The notes under the pieces were generated by a model. The model searched no databases. It was not told the origin of the DNA and saw nothing but the letters and a program-made list of their open reading frames with translations. Source: a virus. Taken from it: a DNA stretch of 33,831 bases. Position numbers and translations under genes: made by a program. The DNA is taken from IMG/VR virus record IMGVR_UViG_3300033145_000631, positions 1 through 33,831 of that record. One strand, written 5' to 3'. Position 1 is the stretch's first letter. Every line of letters begins with the position of its first letter. This document shows, piece after piece, positions 22,361 through 30,432 of the stretch.

Positions 22361-24867
22361 GAGTAATTTTTAATAACATTTATTATAATTCCACCAAGTA
22401 CACCTATTCCCATAAACACAGCAAGCGTAATTGAACCGAAAAATACTGCTGGAATTAATCCTAGTAACAATAACATTATAGAACCTATTGGACTAAAGAT
22501 TCCTATTAATGCAGATGTTAAAACTATTAAGAATGAAGCGAATAAACCAAAAGAACTTTCAATACCATCTCTTATAGAATGATATAATGAAGCTATAGAT
22601 GTTTCTGGACTAGCACTTCTATAAACTTTCGCAATTAATGTTCCAGTATAATTTCCAACATCACAAGTTAAAACTCCAGTATATCCAGTTGCAGTATCAT
22701 TACAAATTAATATATCTTGGAACCCAGCATCTCTATAAACATATAATCTCATTTGAGAAGTTAATTGACTTGGGTCATTAAAAATATAAACAAATCTATT
22801 ATTATCTTCGTCCCATGTTAAAGAACTTTCAATATTATATAAAATATCAAAGTCTACTGGGTCGTGAATTACTTTCAAAGTATAAGTACAAGGATCAATA
22901 AGACATGCCATTCTAACTGGCTCAGCTAATTTTATTAAAGAACCATTAAGATAATATAATCCAACTCTGTAATCAACATCTTCTGTATGAACTTTCATAA
23001 CTGTTTTTCCAGCATCATCCGTCTTCGCCATTTCAACAACACGATACTCATCCTCTTCTGGATACCATCTTAATAATGCAACTAACTTATTTGTATAAGG
23101 ATTAAGAAAAGTATTCTTAAATTCAAATATAAAAGAAGTTGAATCTGATGTTGGTAGAGAATATAAAGTATGGTTTGCTTGAGTTGAATTAGATAGGGAT
23201 TGTCCTTCATACATATAATATCTTCTATCTATGTATCCAGTATTGCCATACTGTATTTCGCCATAACCTAATCTATACGTGTCAATAGTTTCATTAATAC
23301 AAATTCTAAAAGATGCCTTGTTTGTTAAAATTCCATTAACAACATACCCATCTAAATCCCCAATACCAAATTTAAAATTATAAGCTATATTGGTATTAAT
23401 GGCTGACAAATTTTCTGAATTACTAAAATTATAAAATACAGATGAGAAAAATCCAGCGGCACACGCCCCATCTGTTATTGTTATTGTTGGTAAATCTGAA
23501 ACAGTTTGATTATGTGTAGTAGAGTTTTGTGCAGTAGTCCCACCATCGTCATACTTAAATGTCCAATAAAAACTAATGTCTGTTTTAGTATCTACAGTCG
23601 GTATGTTTATTGTTCTTGTAATAGAATATGATTCACTACCTAAATCTGTTATAGTTCCTATATATTCTGTTCCATTATAATTTAATGTAGCCTCATATAG
23701 AATAACCCCACTCAATAAACTTATATTAATATCAAATGTTTCTGTTGCTGTTTCATAAGTTGAATTACTATAGCTTTCAGCATCTATTGCTGCTCCTACT
23801 TCAAAAGTATAATTGGCTGGAGCCCATACACATAAAGTCCCAGTTGCATTATCACCACAGACATATACATTCCATTTATATTTTCCAAGGGTGAATGAAT
23901 CTATATATTGTGTTGTGCTATTAGTTATAAAGTTTGTCATTGTTGTTATATTAAATTCATTATAAATAGCTCCATCCTTTTTCCAAATATAATATGTTGA
24001 ATTTGTTAAATTATAACTTGAATTTGTATAATTAGCAGTAAAGTTTAATCCAACGTCGGATATTAAAACACCTTCTGGTGGGAAGTCTAAAGTGGCGGTT
24101 ATTGCAGCACTACTTTCTCCATAAGTCAACCCATCTCCATTATTCCAAAGTTCTGTTACTTCATCTGATGTTAATGCTCTTGACCATAATCCTATTTCAT
24201 CTAATGTTCCGTTTAAACGATTAGTATCTCCACTCTGTGAAGAACCAAGAGACATTAGTGCGGTTGTATCTCCTATGGATGCACCTACATCGCCAGTTGA
24301 TGCAAATTCGGTTCCATTTACATAGAAGGTAACTGAGTTACCTTTATTATAAACAACAACTAAGTGATACCACTTTTCTGTTTCTAATGTATTGGTACTT
24401 TTTGTTAATGATGGTGTTCCTCCGTCTGGAGAAGTTGCCCAATTTAAATGTCCAGTCGCATCTAATTCAAAATTCCATGCTCTTTCATCATCTGTACTTT
24501 CATATTTTTCTAGAAGTCCTTGAACTCCACTTATAGAATTTAAATATACCCATAATGAAATACTCATATTATCTGATGGTGATTGAGTAGGATTATCAGC
24601 AACAACTCCGTAATCATTAGTTCCATCAAATTCAAAAGCAGTATTTATTTTTCCAGAGGCTGAGTAAGTTACTCCAGTCATTGTGAAATTGTTAAGATTA
24701 AGTTCATCGATAGCATCACCAGAACTCTCATCTAGTTTCCAATAAGAAATTATATTATCAGTTAAATCAGATGCACTAACCGAAGGTAAAATTACCACTA
24801 TAAAACATACCACTAACACTAAAAAGATTGCTGAGAATCGACGAGAGGGGTTATTTTTCTTCTTCAT
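22357..24867 (-). CDS. LamG-domain surface protein with C-terminal membrane anchor, 836 aa
   Basis: A signal segment (about 14-32) is followed by a laminin-G/concanavalin-like domain at about 34-250 (SYWKLDESSG start, FEFDGTNDY, isLWV, WYHLVVVYNKG, YVNG, LDEIGLWSRAL). It continues into beta-rich, Asn/Thr-rich domains with many glycosylation-type sites to about 760, and three hydrophobic helices in the last 70 residues. LamG domains usually bind glycans or proteins. The protein should stand on the virion or cell surface anchored by its C-terminus, a receptor-binding or fusion-spike candidate. It lies in the envelope operon with overlaps on both sides. Confidence 0.7.
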   Translation of the reverse strand: MKKKNNPSRRFSAIFLVLVVCFIVVILPSVSASDLTDNIISYWKLDESSGDAIDELNLNNFTMTGVTYSASGKINTAFEFDGTNDYGVVADNPTQSPSDNMSISLWVYLNSISGVQGLLEKYESTDDERAWNFELDATGHLNWATSPDGGTPSLTKSTNTLETEKWYHLVVVYNKGNSVTFYVNGTEFASTGDVGASIGDTTALMSLGSSQSGDTNRLNGTLDEIGLWSRALTSDEVTELWNNGDGLTYGESSAAITATLDFPPEGVLISDVGLNFTANYTNSSYNLTNSTYYIWKKDGAIYNEFNITTMTNFITNSTTQYIDSFTLGKYKWNVYVCGDNATGTLCVWAPANYTFEVGAAIDAESYSNSTYETATETFDINISLLSGVILYEATLNYNGTEYIGTITDLGSESYSITRTINIPTVDTKTDISFYWTFKYDDGGTTAQNSTTHNQTVSDLPTITITDGACAAGFFSSVFYNFSNSENLSAINTNIAYNFKFGIGDLDGYVVNGILTNKASFRICINETIDTYRLGYGEIQYGNTGYIDRRYYMYEGQSLSNSTQANHTLYSLPTSDSTSFIFEFKNTFLNPYTNKLVALLRWYPEEDEYRVVEMAKTDDAGKTVMKVHTEDVDYRVGLYYLNGSLIKLAEPVRMACLIDPCTYTLKVIHDPVDFDILYNIESSLTWDEDNNRFVYIFNDPSQLTSQMRLYVYRDAGFQDILICNDTATGYTGVLTCDVGNYTGTLIAKVYRSASPETSIASLYHSIRDGIESSFGLFASFLIVLTSALIGIFSPIGSIMLLLLGLIPAVFFGSITLAVFMGIGVLGGIIINVIKNYS

Positions 24868-25367
24868 CTTGTAACTCCTCCTCCACTTCCCTTAAATTTA
24901 CTATACATTATAATCCCTGTAAGAATTGCGAGGCCTAATAATATTAAGTCAAATCTTAATACTAAGAAATTAACTATTGGAAGCTGTCCAACCTCTGTTG
25001 CAAATTGCTCCATCCCCAATATCGTAGTTACTGGAACTACAACATAATGGCTGAACATAAATGTAAAGATTAAACTAACCATATATAATATTGAAAATAT
25101 CGGATGGCTATCTACTAGGAATGCAAAGATTAACATTGATAATATATTAACTAAGAAAGCAATAGCGATTGTATAGTCCCAGAAGTTTAAGAACACATCG
25201 TGAATATATCCAACCCTATCCCCCGCTTCTTGATTAGAATTATTTAATGTATCTTCTAGTGGATCTAATGTGGAATTAACAACCTTTAACATGATTGGTG
25301 CTAAGATAAATAGTCCAACTACTATTGCTATGAATGCTACAATGTTTGCTTGTCCTAGTTTATTCAT
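24864..25367 (-). CDS. Polytopic membrane protein, 167 aa
   Basis: A helix near the N-terminus (about 9-30), a charged outside region to about 60, and three more helices (about 60-85, 90-112 and 130-155), ending in a Gly/Lys tail. It overlaps its neighbours by four bases on both sides. Likely works with the LamG protein; no family recognised. Confidence 0.65.
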   Translation of the reverse strand: MNKLGQANIVAFIAIVVGLFILAPIMLKVVNSTLDPLEDTLNNSNQEAGDRVGYIHDVFLNFWDYTIAIAFLVNILSMLIFAFLVDSHPIFSILYMVSLIFTFMFSHYVVVPVTTILGMEQFATEVGQLPIVNFLVLRFDLILLGLAILTGIIMYSKFKGSGGGVTR

Positions 25368-25573
25368 CTTTTTCTTTTTAACTCCTTTAATATAAATTCT
25401 GGTAAATCAACACCGTCAGTCCTTGCAATTATTCTCATTGTTTCCATCATGGTTAGGTTTGCTTTTACTCCAGTTGTTGCTCTAACTTTTTCTATATTAT
25501 GTTGTCTCTTCTCCACCCAATCTCTAAACTCTGGTGGAGTTTTCATTCTTACTGGTCTTTTAGTAGTTACCAT
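25364..25573 (-). CDS. Small basic helical protein, 69 aa (ribbon-helix-helix-like)
   Basis: Basic, helical, without Cys; the spacing of hydrophobics weakly resembles a ribbon-helix-helix regulator. ATG 25573 is used; the frame reaches a TTG at 25594 with GGAGG very close, which cannot be excluded. It lies between two membrane-protein genes and could be a cytoplasmic or virion-internal partner. Confidence 0.5.
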   Translation of the reverse strand: MVTTKRPVRMKTPPEFRDWVEKRQHNIEKVRATTGVKANLTMMETMRIIARTDGVDLPEFILKELKRKR

Positions 25574-26258
25574 TGTTTGGTTCGTTAGATTCAAATCCTC
25601 CTCTAATAAATGACATTACAAATGCAATGATTGGTAAAATAATTGTAGTAATTGCACCTACACCGACGAGCCAAACTAAAATATCATTAATGAATGCGTT
25701 GCCTAAGTATTCTTTAGATAAAATATAAACTGCAAAGGTTGCTATATAAATTGAAACATTATAAATTAAATCTTTAGCATCGAAGTCCCATTGTATCATG
25801 TGAAAGATTGTATACATCAATAAACTAATTAATCCAATGATAATAATTAAAAATATAATTGTAAATAAAACTATGACTCCTGCTGTTGGTTTTTCATTTC
25901 CATTAGTTGTTATAGAATAAGTAAAGAATCCTGTACCATTATAAGAACCATCAATACAATAAACCTTTCCATTGTAATCTCCAAGGACTGAAGTATCATT
26001 TTCATCCAAGGAATATTTGAAATCCCCATTATTCATGTTTGTTGTTGGCTGGAAGTTTACAAGATACGAACCGTTATTATATTGGATAGAGATATTACAT
26101 ACTCCAGAATTAGAACAAATCTCTCCAGTAGAATATGCACATGGAATTATTAAATCGGTTGGTTGGTTTTGTGTATAAGTTTCTGCTTGAACTAGGGACA
26201 CTCCTGCAAAAAGTAGGGACACTACTAGAAAAGATTGTATAACTAAAGCTAACTTCAT
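25560..26258 (-). CDS. Secreted/membrane protein with Cys-rich ectodomain, 232 aa
   Basis: Signal peptide about 1-25; ectodomain with several Cys (about 40-55 and 100) and Asn-x-Thr/Ser sites to about 125; then three hydrophobic helices (about 128-152, 165-183 and 190-218) and a polar tail. First gene of its operon, with a leaderless start from the GCGTAAG promoter at 26281. Envelope protein candidate. Confidence 0.7.
   Translation of the reverse strand: MKLALVIQSFLVVSLLFAGVSLVQAETYTQNQPTDLIIPCAYSTGEICSNSGVCNISIQYNNGSYLVNFQPTTNMNNGDFKYSLDENDTSVLGDYNGKVYCIDGSYNGTGFFTYSITTNGNEKPTAGVIVLFTIIFLIIIIGLISLLMYTIFHMIQWDFDAKDLIYNVSIYIATFAVYILSKEYLGNAFINDILVWLVGVGAITTIILPIIAFVMSFIRGGFESNEPNNGNY
26195..26223 (-). 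repeat. Two AGTGTCCC repeats inside signal-peptide coding region
   Basis: GGGACACT (plus strand) at 26195-26202 and 26216-26223, again 21 bases apart, just downstream of the 26281 promoter. The two copies encode the repeated V-S-L of the signal peptide, so the match may be partly due to coding. Confidence 0.4.
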
Positions 26259-26280
26259 GGTTATTTTTATTATTCAAGAT

Positions 26281-26294
26281 TTATATACTTACGC
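26281..26294 (-). promoter_or_regulatory. Virion-class promoter (GCGTAAGTATATAA)
   Basis: Minus strand GCGTAAGTATATAA, centred about 27 bases before ATG 26258: leaderless start for the envelope operon running down to 21619. Confidence 0.72.
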
Positions 26295-26310
26295 TTGGAA
26301 TTGATTATAG

Positions 26311-26841
26311 TTAATCTTTTTTCCCTTTCATAATAAAACATCCAAATCCTATTCCAATAGCCATAGCCAATAAAATATTCCAAAGTTTATAACCAGTTTC
26401 TAAAACAGTTGTATTGTCAATAATCTTTTCTACTTCAACTTCTTCAACTTCTTTTATTGTTTCAATATATTCTGGAACATAAACTGTAACATTCTTATCT
26501 ACGTATTTTGTTCTACTAGATCCGCTACTGTGTGTATGAATTGTTTTTATTACTTCGTTTGTTTGATTATCAAAAAAGATTAATGTGAAATTATCAGGCT
26601 TATAATTCAATACTGGTGCAACTGTTATAATTTTATTATTAAAAGTTACGTTTAACCCATTTAAATTTGATGAATTGCCTTCAACGGTGTACACTGGGTT
26701 TGTTAGGTTTGTTTCAAAGATAATATTATTACCTGCATACATTCCACTAACAATACCTGTTGCCATTAGAATACTTATTATTAATACTCCTAAGTATCCT
26801 CTACTCATTTCTATTATATCTAATTTTATTTGTTTTTTCAT
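26311..26841 (-). CDS. Membrane protein with ectodomain and two anchors, 176 aa
   Basis: Helix at about 15-38 after a basic N-terminus (an ATG at residue 12 is a possible start), an outside beta-rich domain with Asn-x-Ser/Thr sites, a Glu/Val-rich stalk (about 118-143) and a second helix at about 151-170 with a Lys end. Likely a surface protein; no family recognised. Confidence 0.6.
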   Translation of the reverse strand: MKKQIKLDIIEMSRGYLGVLIISILMATGIVSGMYAGNNIIFETNLTNPVYTVEGNSSNLNGLNVTFNNKIITVAPVLNYKPDNFTLIFFDNQTNEVIKTIHTHSSGSSRTKYVDKNVTVYVPEYIETIKEVEEVEVEKIIDNTTVLETGYKLWNILLAMAIGIGFGCFIMKGKKD

Positions 26842-26906
26842 TGTTTTGTTTTTCCTGTTCTCTGTGCTTAAAAATTAAAGCAAAAATAATAAATTGTTTT
26901 TTGTAC

Positions 26907-27554
26907 TTATGCAATAGTTGGTACGATAGTCATATCAAATCTATACGTTGTTGGCTCCCCTTCTACTGTTGAAGTTAATGCTGGATTTGTTGTAACATAA
27001 ACAACTCCATAAACTGTCTCTCCTGCTGGAAAATTCAATCCAGGAAGAGTAAATTTATTCCCATCATATCCCAAGGCGTGAAAACTATCTTCATCTGTGT
27101 TTACCACTAAATCACTAAAGAAAACGTTTTCGTTGTAAGCTTCATTTGCATACCAATCATTCCATGCAACATTATCTTCCATCCAAAACATATAGTCTTG
27201 TTCGCAATCTTCTACTCTAGACTTATCTCCTTGTTCGCTAAAACAATAGTTAATGTCATCACTAATTGCAATTGCTATTCCTTCAGTGTCATATCCGAAT
27301 GCTCCTGTCGTTGTTAGTTCTATGTTAGCAATAATATCTCTTTCTACATTATTTGTAATCTTTACTAAAGCAAAATCATCACTACCTGAATGTGTAATCT
27401 CTAGATCTAACCCTATAACGTCATCAATACTAAATGGACTATCAACTGTAATTTCTTCTTCAACTGTATTAGATAAATAATTTACTAATCCTGCACTAAC
27501 AATTGCCATTGCGAATAATCCCATTAAACCAAATACTAAATATTTCTTATTCAT
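26907..27554 (-). CDS. Secreted beta-sandwich protein, 215 aa
   Basis: Signal peptide about 1-22 without a later anchor, then a beta-rich acidic domain with Cys at about 104 and 117 (possible disulfide) and an Ile/Pro C-terminus. The motif order, a short signal followed by a long beta domain with 'KITNN' and 'YVTTNP' phrases, is reminiscent of the TasA/CalY-like secreted fibre subunits, but this is a weak impression. It overlaps the upstream zinc-finger gene by eight bases. Could be a virion or cell-surface protein. Confidence 0.6.
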   Translation of the reverse strand: MNKKYLVFGLMGLFAMAIVSAGLVNYLSNTVEEEITVDSPFSIDDVIGLDLEITHSGSDDFALVKITNNVERDIIANIELTTTGAFGYDTEGIAIAISDDINYCFSEQGDKSRVEDCEQDYMFWMEDNVAWNDWYANEAYNENVFFSDLVVNTDEDSFHALGYDGNKFTLPGLNFPAGETVYGVVYVTTNPALTSTVEGEPTTYRFDMTIVPTIA

Positions 27555-27699
27555 TTTTAACCTCCTTTTTAATACTTTTATTTTTAGTTTTATTTCTACA
27601 AGCTAATAAATGTGCTTTGTAATTATAGTCTAATTGTTTATCATATAAAGATTCAATAACCTTCCCACAATAAGGACACACCTTTTTTTTAATTTCCAT
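27547..27699 (-). CDS. C2HC zinc-finger mini-protein, 50 aa
   Basis: CPYC at 8-11 and H30/C34 about 19 residues later make a C2HC finger, with a Lys-rich end. First leftward gene from the divergent region; a weak AT-rich box only lies upstream. Could regulate the virion genes downstream; inference from position. Confidence 0.65.
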   Translation of the reverse strand: MEIKKKVCPYCGKVIESLYDKQLDYNYKAHLLACRNKTKNKSIKKEVKNE

Positions 27700-27746
27700 A
27701 AATATATTATACTACCCTACTACTTAAAGCTATTGGTTTTGGAATG

Positions 27747-27760
27747 GCGTAAGTATATAA
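27747..27760 (+). promoter_or_regulatory. Virion-class promoter (GCGTAAGTATATAA) for plus-strand block
   Basis: GCGTAAGTATATAA 31-44 bases before ATG 27791, with TTACACTCCAATGG around the start, as at 15614. Placed in the only divergent intergenic region (27700-27790). Confidence 0.72.
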
Positions 27761-27790
27761 GTAGTGAAAAGTTAAATACTTTACACTCCA

Positions 27791-28153
27791 ATGGGATTCG
27801 ACGAAGCAAATCAATTAACATACGATTTACGACAAGCGTATGCCCAACAACTTGGTGAGATTAGATTAGGAATACTTTTAGCAAGAAAAGAAAATGATTA
27901 TAAAATGTGGAAGGAGTTATTAGATTCTTTATATATTGAAGTTTCAACTAAACTTGATGACAATGATGAAAAAGAATATAATAAAATGATTATTGAAATG
28001 AATAAACTAATAGAGCAAAATTCAAAATTATATAATGATAAAAAAAATATACCAACACTATATTCTTCACTTAGAAAAATAAATATTTGGCTTAATAAAA
28101 AAATGGATCAATATAAAATGTTTGGTGCAAAGGAAACGTTCGATGGATTATAA
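27791..28153 (+). CDS. Helical hypothetical protein, 120 aa
   Basis: Nearly all helical, Lys/Glu-rich, with coiled-coil-like sections (about 45-100) and no Cys or membrane segment. First gene of the plus-strand operon, overlapping the start of the ATPase gene by eleven bases. It may be a partner of the ATPase. No family recognised. Confidence 0.65.
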   Translation: MGFDEANQLTYDLRQAYAQQLGEIRLGILLARKENDYKMWKELLDSLYIEVSTKLDDNDEKEYNKMIIEMNKLIEQNSKLYNDKKNIPTLYSSLRKINIWLNKKMDQYKMFGAKETFDGL

Positions 28154-29108
28154 AACTGAAACAAAAAAGTTTGATATAAATGATGCACCTATTCTAAAAA
28201 CATATAAAGAAGCCACTGGAGAAGAACCAGTTCCTGTTGAATTTCCATATAAAAAAATAGATAAATATCTACAAAATAAACTTGACTTAATGGTTAATCG
28301 AATGACTGGCGGAAAGAAGTTTGACAATCTTGTTTTAATTGATGGCGATGAGGGTTATGGTAAAAGTAATCTTGAAGTATATATCGGTGCTTATGTTAGT
28401 TCTAAAACTGGAAGACCATTAACTCTTGCTAATGTTTTTTTTGATTTAGATAAGCTTTTAGAGTTTGCCATGCACACAAAAGAACAAATTATCTTATGGG
28501 ATGAAGGTGCATTAGGTGGTCTTGCAAATGAATGGTGGAATAAAAATCAAAAGAAGTTTTTGAAGTTATTAATGGTTGCAAGAAAGAGAAAACATTTTTG
28601 GGTTATTTGTATTCCTAAATTTTTTAAACTTAATGAGTATTTAGTTATTGATAGAAGCATAGGATTAATTCATGTGTACGCAAAAGATGAATTGGAGATT
28701 GGAAAATTTGCATACTTCGGAAAGAGAAGAAAAGAACAACTTTATCATGATTGGCGTAAAAGTAAACAAAGAAACTATGGAAAGTTTAGTAATTTTCGTG
28801 GAGACTTTCCAGAAGCATTACCAAAAATATTTGATGAAGATAAATATGATAGAAAGAAAGATATTGCTATTATGAGTATAGATAAAGAAGAAGAAAAGAA
28901 AACTCCAATGCAGATTAGAAAAGAATTTGCTATAAAAATTATGAAGAAGTGGGAAGAAGATGGTGTTGAGATGAGTACAAAAGAGAAAGCAAGGTACTTT
29001 GATGTAGATGAGAGTACATTGAGAAGATATACTAGGGAAATAAGGAAACAGGCAGTGGACAACGGGCAATCAATTAATAATAACCCTTTTGGAGGTGAGG
29101 AAAATTAA
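28143..29108 (+). CDS. P-loop ATPase with C-terminal helix-turn-helix, 321 aa
   Basis: Walker A GDEGYGKS at 68-75 and Walker B ILWDEG at 117-122, followed by an ARKRKHFWVICIP strand (about 147-158) in the sensor position; C-terminal helix-turn-helix at about 278-305. Layout and size resemble FtsK/HerA-type or Zot/pI-like ATPases that move DNA or assemble virions. ATG 28143 (behind AGGAAA) is preferred over the TTG at 28122. Its virion-class promoter supports DNA packaging or virion export; a DNA-binding regulator with ATPase is the alternative. Confidence 0.75.
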   Translation: MDYKTETKKFDINDAPILKTYKEATGEEPVPVEFPYKKIDKYLQNKLDLMVNRMTGGKKFDNLVLIDGDEGYGKSNLEVYIGAYVSSKTGRPLTLANVFFDLDKLLEFAMHTKEQIILWDEGALGGLANEWWNKNQKKFLKLLMVARKRKHFWVICIPKFFKLNEYLVIDRSIGLIHVYAKDELEIGKFAYFGKRRKEQLYHDWRKSKQRNYGKFSNFRGDFPEALPKIFDEDKYDRKKDIAIMSIDKEEEKKTPMQIRKEFAIKIMKKWEEDGVEMSTKEKARYFDVDESTLRRYTREIRKQAVDNGQSINNNPFGGEEN

Positions 29109-29109
29109 T

Positions 29110-29370
29110 ATGAATATAAGCAAAGCAATCCAATTAGGACATTTTATATTGATTATCCTCTTAGTTGTATCTATAGGAGTCTTTGGAATTAATCAAGTAC
29201 TAACCTATTTTTATCATAGCGAGTTATTACAAAAGCCATGTGATTTATGTTATAAGTTAAATCCTCAATTAGATCCAAACTTTATAACTAAAAATTATAA
29301 TAATTCATTTGATAATTATAGTGAAGGATATAAGGAAAAGCATATTATAGATGTTAATTTTTCTGGGTAA
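29110..29370 (+). CDS. Single-pass membrane protein with CDLC motif, 86 aa
   Basis: A transmembrane helix at about 10-33, then an outside domain with a CDLC pair (about 44-47) and Asn-x-Ser sites. GGAGGTGAGG lies upstream of ATG 29110; the TTG-extended start at 29089 is rejected. It directly follows the ATPase gene. Confidence 0.62.
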   Translation: MNISKAIQLGHFILIILLVVSIGVFGINQVLTYFYHSELLQKPCDLCYKLNPQLDPNFITKNYNNSFDNYSEGYKEKHIIDVNFSG

Positions 29371-29378
29371 CCAATAAG

Positions 29379-29387
29379 TATATAAAG
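29379..29387 (+). promoter_or_regulatory. TATA promoter for AbrB-like gene
   Basis: TAAGTATATAAAGG around 29375-29388 centred about 26 bases before ATG 29408: leaderless start. Same AAGTATATAAAGG core as the 4911 promoter. A second TATA-like stretch (29394-29400) is too close to act for this start. Confidence 0.65.
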
Positions 29388-29407
29388 GATAAAGTATATA
29401 ACTTATT

Positions 29408-29554
29408 ATGATAATAGCAAAGGTTCGAGGGAATAAAACTAACAAACAAAGGACTGTTAATATACCTAAAGATTCAGCAGAGTATAATTCTGAATGGGTT
29501 AAGGTAGAAGTTTTAGACACACCAAAAATTGAAAAGGAAGTTAGGAAAATATGA
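29408..29554 (+). CDS. AbrB-like DNA-binding mini-protein, 48 aa
   Basis: The N-terminal half (KQRTVNIPKDSAE) matches the swapped-hairpin AbrB/MazE pattern in which a basic strand is followed by [VI]xIPK. The C-terminal half is short for a full AbrB. It overlaps the next gene by four bases. Likely a dimeric transcription regulator. Confidence 0.55.
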   Translation: MIIAKVRGNKTNKQRTVNIPKDSAEYNSEWVKVEVLDTPKIEKEVRKI

Positions 29555-29739
29555 ATAAAAGAATTATTGGAATATTATTAAACTTAATATCTTTTTTTAA
29601 TTGGTTCATGTTTTTTGAATTAATTAAAAGTAATGATCCCAAATATGTTACAATTGGAATAATAATTTTACTACCGATCTTGTATATAAATATTTTTGGG
29701 GATTTTTTATTATTTGAAAAGGAGGTACGACAAATATGA
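29551..29739 (+). CDS. Two-helix membrane protein, 62 aa
   Basis: Hydrophobic helices at about 5-24 and 33-53 with a short charged end. Overlaps both neighbours by four bases. Function unknown. Confidence 0.62.
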   Translation: MNKRIIGILLNLISFFNWFMFFELIKSNDPKYVTIGIIILLPILYINIFGDFLLFEKEVRQI

Positions 29740-29963
29740 CTAAATTAGTATGTAGTGGATGTGGTAGAGCTGTTGATGTAGAAACTGTTCATGGCGATGA
29801 AGTTTGTAAAGAATGTAATAAACCAATGAATAAAGTTACTGGAGAAACAACTGCACAAGAGATTGTTGAAAAAAGCGAAGAAAAAGAAAGTAAGATAGTT
29901 CTTCCAACAGCAGATAATCTTTGTGGAGAACTACCAAACTTCGCAGATAAACAAATTATCTAA
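29736..29963 (+). CDS. Zinc-ribbon protein, 75 aa
   Basis: Two Cys pairs, CSGC (6-9) and CKEC (24-27), form a canonical zinc ribbon; the rest is acidic and probably disordered with one more Cys near 63. Preceded by GGAGGT at good spacing. Ends 13 bases from the opposite-strand gene; the A/T-rich gap (29964-29976) is the only convergent junction and could stop both transcripts. Confidence 0.7.
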   Translation: MTKLVCSGCGRAVDVETVHGDEVCKECNKPMNKVTGETTAQEIVEKSEEKESKIVLPTADNLCGELPNFADKQII

Positions 29964-29976
29964 AAACAATAAATTT

Positions 29977-30204
29977 TTATTTTTTATTTCTTTCATTCCA
30001 AAGAGTTGTTACTGCTTCTTGAACAGTAATAAACTCATGAGTCTGACCTTCTTTATCGACAGTTCTAACTTCCTGAGTTGGAAGTTGATCTACAATATGA
30101 AGCATAGGTTCTGGCTTCTTAACTTCTTTCTTTGCAGACTTATCTAAGATTTTCTTAGCTTCTTCATCTTTTGGATTATCGTATTCGTTATATTCTCTTA
30201 CCAT
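29977..30204 (-). CDS. Hypothetical charged protein, 75 aa
   Basis: Lys/Glu-rich, probably helical N-terminal half, then a beta-like end with Thr/Val. Its start sits in one copy of a 29-base duplicated ribosome-binding cassette. No family recognised. Confidence 0.6.
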   Translation of the reverse strand: MVREYNEYDNPKDEEAKKILDKSAKKEVKKPEPMLHIVDQLPTQEVRTVDKEGQTHEFITVQEAVTTLWNERNKK

Positions 30205-30230
30205 TTATTTTTTCCTCCTTGATTTAGTTT
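30202..30230 (-). repeat. Duplicated ribosome-binding cassette, copy 1
   Basis: 29 bases identical to 30430-30458, containing GGAGG and the ATG of the downstream gene. It is read in different frames by the two upstream genes, so it was duplicated as DNA, not as protein. Confidence 0.85.
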
Positions 30231-30432
30231 TTGATTTTTCTTTCTTATAAAGTTGTGCTGCCATTGCATGTTTACCTGATAAATAACCAACTACTAAACA
30301 AATAAAACTACATAAATAAATAGTTACTTGATATCTTGTCATACCAAATATAGCTATCCAAATTAATAAAGTTATTACTCCAACCATCTCTATACATACT
30401 TTGTCAAAAAAATTTGCTGTTTCTTTTTTCAT
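30205..30432 (-). CDS. Two-helix membrane protein, 75 aa
   Basis: Helices at about 15-33 and 36-55, Lys/Arg-rich C-terminus ending in SRRKK. Starts in copy 2 of the duplicated cassette and overlaps the upstream gene by four bases. Unknown. Confidence 0.62.
   Translation of the reverse strand: MKKETANFFDKVCIEMVGVITLLIWIAIFGMTRYQVTIYLCSFICLVVGYLSGKHAMAAQLYKKEKSKTKSRRKK

Noticed and set aside
28775-29069. Minus-strand frames opposite the ATPase
   Set aside because: Low-complexity antisense shadows of Lys-rich codons; no promoter or ribosome binding site.
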